A stretch of DNA of 37,996 bases, taken from assembly GCA_947643715.1 (NCBI GenBank), contig CANRXB010000024.1, positions 1 to 37,996 on the forward strand. The letters run 5' to 3'. Below the pieces are notes generated by a model. That model ran no database searches. It worked only from the letters and a program-made list of their open reading frames with translations, and had not been told where the DNA came from. Of the stretch, positions 34,368 through 37,996 are shown one piece after another (position 1 is the first letter of the stretch; the number at the start of each line of letters is the position of its first letter). The translations under genes were made by a program, and so were the position numbers. The stretch is from an uncultured bacterium. GTDB taxonomy: Bacteria > Bacillota > Clostridia > Oscillospirales > Oscillospiraceae.

Positions 34368-35278
34368 AAAAAGATCTGCTCAAGCTGCTGGACCTGAGCC
34401 GAGAGGACATCCACGAGATCCTGGACACGGCCGATCAGATGAAGTTCAGCCAGAAACACCATATCGCCCATGACCATCTCAAGGGGAAGACCTTGGCCAT
34501 GATCTTCGAGAAGAACTCCACCCGGACCCGCGTATCGTTCGAGGTGGGGATGTACCAGCTCGGCGGACACGCCCTGTTCCTGTCCGGGAAGGAGAGCCAG
34601 ATCGGCAGGGGGGAGCCGGTGGAGGACACGGCCCGGGTGCTGGCCAGGTACTGTGACGGCATCATGATCCGCACCTTCGCCCAGGCGGAGGTGGAGGAGC
34701 TGGCCCGCATGGCGCCCATCCCCGTCATCAACGGCCTGACGGATCTGGCCCATCCTTGCCAGGTGCTGGCGGATCTGATGACCATCCGGGAGAAGATGAC
34801 CCGGTTGGAGGGGCTGAAGCTGGCTTTCGTCGGGGACGGGAACAACATGGCCAACTCGCTGATCGTGGGCGGGCTGAAGTGTGGCATGGACGTGTCGGTA
34901 GCCTGCCCGGAGGGCTACGATCCCGATCCGATGGTCCTGGATTTCGCCAAGACTGCGAAGGACAGCCGGTTCGAGCTGGTCCGATCCCCGGCCGACGCGG
35001 TGAAGGACGCCGATGTGGTGATCACCGACGTGTGGGCATCCATGGGCCAGGAGGAGGAGCGGGCTGTCAGGATGAAAGCCTTTACAGGTTATCGCGTAGA
35101 CGAAGAGCTGATGAGATCGACACGTCCTGGGTGTATGGTGCAGCATTGCCTTCCCGCCCACAGGGGGGAGGAGATCAGTGCCGGGGTGTTCGAGGACCAT
35201 GCGGATGAGATATTCGAGGAGGCTGAGAACAGGCTCCATGCCCAGAAAGCGGTATTGTACCTGTTGATGAAGGATTGA
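34364..35278 (+). CDS. argF: Ornithine carbamoyltransferase
   Basis: The 304-residue enzyme makes citrulline from ornithine and carbamoyl phosphate. The three signatures are intact: STRTR (52-56) for carbamoyl phosphate, HPCQ (130-133), and HCLP (261-264) for ornithine. The ATG at 34364 overlaps the methyltransferase stop as ATGA, with ACAGGAGG upstream. Its place in a biosynthetic operon favours the anabolic enzyme over the ArcB type. A strong terminator begins at its stop codon. Confidence 0.97.
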   Translation: MKKDLLKLLDLSREDIHEILDTADQMKFSQKHHIAHDHLKGKTLAMIFEKNSTRTRVSFEVGMYQLGGHALFLSGKESQIGRGEPVEDTARVLARYCDGIMIRTFAQAEVEELARMAPIPVINGLTDLAHPCQVLADLMTIREKMTRLEGLKLAFVGDGNNMANSLIVGGLKCGMDVSVACPEGYDPDPMVLDFAKTAKDSRFELVRSPADAVKDADVVITDVWASMGQEEERAVRMKAFTGYRVDEELMRSTRPGCMVQHCLPAHRGEEISAGVFEDHADEIFEEAENRLHAQKAVLYLLMKD

Positions 35279-35321
35279 AAGAAAAGGCTCCCTTGGGCTC
35301 CAAGGGGGCCTTTTCTTTTTT
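35278..35321 (+). terminator. Intrinsic terminator of the arginine operon
   Basis: AAAGAAAAGG...CCTTGG (35278-35296) folds back on CCAAGG...CCTTTTCTTTTTT (35300-35321) around a three-base loop, giving a long A-T bounded stem and a T-run of six. It overlaps the argF stop codon. Confidence 0.93.
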
Positions 35322-35330
35322 GATGCAGTG

Positions 35331-35339
35331 TGATATAAT
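35331..35339 (+). promoter_or_regulatory. Extended -10 promoter for the Sir2-CPBP pair
   Basis: TGATATAAT is a perfect TATAAT (35334-35339) preceded by the TG of an extended -10 element. The -35 region is only T-rich, as is common for this class. The start would be near 35346, immediately before AAGGAGGG, so the leader is about 16 bases. Confidence 0.65.
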
Positions 35340-35361
35340 CAGCAAAAAGGAGGGAAAGGCC

Positions 35362-36084
35362 ATGACTCCTCAAGAGATATTACAGAGTTGGGTCGAGGAA
35401 AGCGGCAGCATCGTCTTTTTCGGCGGAGCAGGGGTGTCCACCGAGAGCGGCATCCCCGATTTCCGCAGTGTGGACGGCTTGTACCATCAAAAATACGACG
35501 AGCCGCCGGAGACGATCTTGAGCCACACCTATTTTGCACGGCATACGAAAGACTTCTATCGCTTTTACCGGGACAAGATGCTGTGTCTGGACGCCAAGCC
35601 CAACGCTGCGCACCGAAAGCTGGCGGAGCTGGAACAGGCGGGCAAGCTGGAAGCGGTGGTCACGCAGAACATCGACGGGCTCCACCAACTGGCGGGCAGC
35701 CAGGTGGTGTACGAGCTCCACGGTTCGGTCCACCGCAACTACTGTACCAAATGCGGGGCTTTCTACGGTGTGGACTTCATCGCTGGGGGAGAGGGCGTGC
35801 CCTGTTGTCCTGTGTGCGGCGGACTGGTGAAGCCTGATGTGGTGCTCTATGAAGAGGGACTGGACCAGGACACGGTGGAGGGCGCAGTACGCGCCATCGC
35901 CCAGGCCGACATGCTCATCGTAGGAGGTACGTCCCTGGTGGTGTATCCCGCCGCAGGGCTCATCGACTATTACCGAGGAAACAAGCTGGTACTGATCAAC
36001 CGGGACCCTACCCCTTACGATGGGCGGGCGGATCTGGTCATCCATGATTCTTTGGGCAAGGTGTTGGGAGGGATCGCAGTATGA
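35362..36084 (+). CDS. NAD-dependent protein deacylase, Sir2 family
   Basis: The 240-residue sirtuin removes acyl groups from protein lysines using NAD. GGAGVSTESGIPDFRS (21-36) and TQNIDGLHQLAG (101-112) bind NAD, H120 in YELHGSVHRN is the catalytic base, and C128, C131, C149 and C152 bind the structural zinc. The length equals bacterial CobB and no toxin-type or defence domain is attached. AAGGAGGG lies about 8 bases before the ATG. The upstream open frame to 35275 runs through the argF terminator and is not coding. Its stop overlaps the next start as ATGA. Confidence 0.95.
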   Translation: MTPQEILQSWVEESGSIVFFGGAGVSTESGIPDFRSVDGLYHQKYDEPPETILSHTYFARHTKDFYRFYRDKMLCLDAKPNAAHRKLAELEQAGKLEAVVTQNIDGLHQLAGSQVVYELHGSVHRNYCTKCGAFYGVDFIAGGEGVPCCPVCGGLVKPDVVLYEEGLDQDTVEGAVRAIAQADMLIVGGTSLVVYPAAGLIDYYRGNKLVLINRDPTPYDGRADLVIHDSLGKVLGGIAV

Positions 36085-36983
36085 GGTCGGGAAAAGGGGA
36101 GCAAGCAGTGCAGGTGCTGCTGGCGGGACTGAAATGTATATGCTATCTGGCCCTGTTTTTGGGGATGCAGGTACTGGTGATGATGCCGGTGACCCTGGCG
36201 GCCATCCTCCAAGACGGGATGACCGGAGGTCTGGTGGACGATGATGCGCTGCTGTCCACATTGACCGAGTACAGCATGGTCTACAGTTTCCTATCCGGGA
36301 TGCTCACCATAGCGTTCGTGTTGGTGTTTTATCTCATCCGCCGAAAAAAACTCAGTGAGGCGCTGTGGCTGCGGAGAGTGCCCGCGCCTACGCTATGGGT
36401 AGGCGCAGCCGTGGCCCCGGGACTGTATGTACTGGTCGTCATAGTATTGTCCATATTGCCTAGCTCCTGGCAGGACAGCTACAGTGAAGCATCGTCCAAT
36501 TTGGATGGAGGCGGTTTGTTCGCGGTCTTGGCCATCGCGTTGGTGGCTCCGGTGGTGGAGGAGTTCATCTTCCGGGGCCTCATCATGACACGGCTCAGCC
36601 GGGCGATGCCTGGTTGGCTGGCGGTGCTGCTCTCCGCCGCTATTTTCGGGGCGTGCCATGTCCACCCAGTGTGGTTCGCTTACGCCTTCGTGTTGGGTAC
36701 GGTGTTCGGCTTCATGGATCTGCGGGCGGGTTCTATCTTGCCGTCCATCTTGGGGCATGTGGCGTTCAACAGTATCGGCCAGATTTTCAGCTTTTTACCG
36801 GAAAGCGAGAGCGGGATAGGGGAGATCGTGGCTTTAGGGATATTTCTGGTGGTGGGCATCACAGCCCCTATCCTGGACCGGAAAGCCATCGCTGCCATGT
36901 TCCGGCCTGCTCCCAAAGCCGCACCGGCGCAGGAGCTGCCTACTGCCCCCGCAACATATGAGTTCGATCCTTGGGACGAATGA
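36081..36983 (+). CDS. CPBP-family intramembrane metalloprotease
   Basis: The 300-residue membrane protein has about eight hydrophobic segments. The Abi/CPBP (Rce1-like) motifs are E160-E161 with R165 in VVEEFIFRG, H193 in FGACHVHP, and H226 with N230 in GHVAFNS, which together form the active site inside the membrane. The C-terminal 35 residues are soluble and rich in Pro and Ala. Such proteins process prenylated or signal peptides or protect against bacteriocins, and the substrate here is unknown. Its ATG overlaps the sirtuin stop by four bases, so the two are co-translated. Confidence 0.92.
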   Translation: MRSGKGEQAVQVLLAGLKCICYLALFLGMQVLVMMPVTLAAILQDGMTGGLVDDDALLSTLTEYSMVYSFLSGMLTIAFVLVFYLIRRKKLSEALWLRRVPAPTLWVGAAVAPGLYVLVVIVLSILPSSWQDSYSEASSNLDGGGLFAVLAIALVAPVVEEFIFRGLIMTRLSRAMPGWLAVLLSAAIFGACHVHPVWFAYAFVLGTVFGFMDLRAGSILPSILGHVAFNSIGQIFSFLPESESGIGEIVALGIFLVVGITAPILDRKAIAAMFRPAPKAAPAQELPTAPATYEFDPWDE

Positions 36984-36986
36984 GAA

Positions 36987-37015
36987 AAAGAGGGACGGTC
37001 TATCCGTCCCTCTTT
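36987..37015. terminator. Bidirectional terminator between the protease and MgtC-like genes
   Basis: AAAGAGGGACGG (36987-36998) pairs perfectly with CCGTCCCTCTTT (37004-37015) around TCTAT. T-rich ends on both strands let it stop both convergent transcripts. Confidence 0.88.
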
Positions 37016-37035
37016 CGTTATGTGCTATGTGACGC

Positions 37036-37701
37036 TCACCAAAGGAGAGATTTGATGTAAGGATGCTTCATGAGGGGGGCCAGCGCTCGTCCCAGTTCCC
37101 GATCGGGACAAGGAAGGTGGTCCAATTGGAGCTCTATGGACAAAAGTCCATCGGACCGCTCATATTTAGTGGAACAGGGCTCCAGCTTCAACGCGGCCAG
37201 CTCCGCTTGGAGGCAGTCCAGCGCCTCGGGGCGGTCGTCGATCTGGATGAGGACGACAGTGGAAGTATGGCCCAGCATGGTATGGTCCCAGTGGAGCGCA
37301 GCTTGGATCGCTACGATGAACACAGTGCCGAAGGTGCTGATGAGATAGAGTCCTGTCCCCATGGTCATGCCGATCCCCACTGTGGCCCATAGTCCGGCAG
37401 CAGTGGTCAGACCGGTGATGCCATGTTTGCGAGAAAAGATCGTTCCAGCGCCCAAAAAGCCGATGGCAGTGACGAGCCCGGCAGCGATGCGGCTGGGATC
37501 CAGATTTACGGAGGAGTATTGCACTACGTCGAAGAATCCGTACTTGGACACTAACATCATCATGCACGAGGCGAAAGAAACGATGAGGTGGGTGCGGATC
37601 CCTGCACCTTTCAAGCGGATCTCTCGTTCCAGGCCGATGATCCCACCGAACAAAGCGGACAAGGCGAGTCGTAGGATGAGTTCCCAGGTATTTGGGCCCA
37701 T
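37036..37701 (-). CDS. MgtC/SapB family membrane protein
   Basis: The 221-residue protein has an N-terminal domain of four or five hydrophobic helices with the MgtC signature (LFGGIIGLEREIRLKGAGIRTHLIV, given here only as its two ends G..GLERE and AGIRTH, about residues 18-39) and GFLGAGTIF plus GLTTAAGLWATVGIGMTMG. The C-terminal 85 residues resemble the ACT-like soluble domain of the family. Members help cells grow at low magnesium or modulate ATP synthase, but a direct transport role is not established. ATG 37701 is chosen for AAAGGAGGG just upstream; the in-frame codon at 37743 lies on the promoter side without a site. Confidence 0.92.
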   Translation of the reverse strand: MGPNTWELILRLALSALFGGIIGLEREIRLKGAGIRTHLIVSFASCMMMLVSKYGFFDVVQYSSVNLDPSRIAAGLVTAIGFLGAGTIFSRKHGITGLTTAAGLWATVGIGMTMGTGLYLISTFGTVFIVAIQAALHWDHTMLGHTSTVVLIQIDDRPEALDCLQAELAALKLEPCSTKYERSDGLLSIELQLDHLPCPDRELGRALAPLMKHPYIKSLLW

Positions 37702-37745
37702 GGCACCCTCCTTTCCCCGTCTGGAAAACGGGTCGTGATCCAATC

Positions 37746-37774
37746 ATTATATGTGGTAGGAACGTAGATGTCAA
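37746..37774 (-). promoter_or_regulatory. Perfect consensus sigma-A promoter for the MgtC-like gene (proximal)
   Basis: On the minus strand TTGACA (37774-37769), a 17-base spacer and TATAAT (37751-37746) match the consensus at all twelve positions. The start is near 37739, with a leader of about 38 bases. Confidence 0.9.
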
Positions 37775-37837
37775 TGCCGGCATCGATAAAGTGTTTGGCT
37801 TATTTTGATCGTACAGTTGCACAGATTTTTTCATCTA

Positions 37838-37866
37838 TTTATAGACAAGCCATACAGGAGTGTCAA
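37838..37866 (-). promoter_or_regulatory. Second, distal promoter for the MgtC-like gene
   Basis: On the minus strand TTGACA (37866-37861), a 17-base spacer and TATAAA (37843-37838) give an eleven of twelve match. Transcription from near 37831 would run through the proximal promoter, giving a leader of about 130 bases, too short for a magnesium M-box. Confidence 0.75.
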
Positions 37867-37903
37867 ACTTTTGTTGTGGACTATCCTGGCCCCCAAAAAA
37901 ACT

Positions 37904-37932
37904 TTTACGATCCACTCCCAGTCTGCTAAAAT
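37904..37932 (+). promoter_or_regulatory. Sigma-A promoter for the gene starting at 37966
   Basis: TTTACG (37904-37909) and TAAAAT (37927-37932) are 17 bases apart and divergent from the MgtC-like promoters. The predicted leader is about 27 bases and contains AGGGGGAG. Confidence 0.6.
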
Positions 37933-37965
37933 AGGAATCATACCAAAAAAAGAGGGGGAGCGGAC

Positions 37966-37996
37966 ATGAGAGGATGGGCAGTGACGGCGGCGCGGA
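37966..37996 (+). CDS. Start of an unidentified gene (cut by the window end)
   Basis: An ATG with AGGGGGAG 5 bases upstream and a promoter before it opens a frame reading MRGWAVTAAR at the edge of the window. Ten residues are too few to name a family. Confidence 0.55.
   Translation, partial: MRGWAVTAAR

Noticed and set aside
37702-37831. Magnesium M-box riboswitch before the MgtC-like gene
   Set aside because: The leader is too short and I see neither the M-box core nor a terminator-antiterminator pair.

Overview
The window looks like chromosome from a GC-rich, anaerobic Gram-positive gut bacterium of the Clostridia, most likely the Oscillospiraceae (Flavonifractor/Oscillibacter-like). This is an inference from the GlgC/GlgD pair, a dnaG-rpoD pair without rpsU, a type 2 ArgC, strong AGGAGG-type ribosome binding sites, sigma-A promoters and high GC. 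I see no phage, insertion sequence, CRISPR array, tRNA or rRNA.

Layout. (1) 1-526: the 3' end of a FucO-like iron alcohol dehydrogenase. (2) 700-6088: two soluble signalling proteins, each with its own promoter: a c-di-GMP phosphodiesterase with a degenerate GGDEF domain and several PAS domains, and a PAS hybrid histidine kinase with a C-terminal receiver. Both carry a closely similar PAS domain. (3) 6179-7120, minus: a PiT-type phosphate transporter with no in-frame stop at the expected end. (4) 7266-12187, plus: dgt-like dGTPase, yigZ, dnaG, rpoD. (5) 12323-23669, minus: glgB-glgC-glgD-glgA-glgP-glk-pgi-DUF3788, closed by its own terminator back to back with that of rpoD. (6) 24208-25831, minus: nifS-like cysteine desulfurase and its IscU/NifU scaffold. 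(7) 26160-35278, plus: argG-argH-PAS protein-argC-argJ-argB-argD-methyltransferase-argF, one tightly packed arginine operon. (8) 35362-36983: a Sir2 deacetylase and a CPBP intramembrane protease with overlapping ends. (9) 37036-37701, minus: an MgtC/SapB membrane protein with two strong promoters. (10) 37966: the start of an unidentified gene.

How the genes work together. The glg cluster makes glycogen (GlgC/GlgD make ADP-glucose, GlgA polymerises, GlgB branches) and returns it to metabolism (GlgP gives glucose-1-P; glucokinase and Pgi handle glucose and glucose-6-P). The arg cluster encodes the cyclic acetyl pathway from glutamate to arginine, with ArgJ recycling the acetyl group; carbamoyl-phosphate synthase and an ArgR-type repressor are not in the window.

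The most unusual points are: four tandem hairpins in the glgP leader; a roughly 100-residue Lys/Ala/Pro-rich AT-hook-like tail on GlgB; a free-standing PAS protein and a methyltransferase inside the arginine operon; the PAS domain shared by the phosphodiesterase and the hybrid kinase; the stop-less PiT gene; an 8-bp direct repeat in the nifS promoter; and an unassigned hairpin-rich intergenic region upstream of glgB. No entirely new multi-gene system is clearly visible; these are candidates of varying strength.
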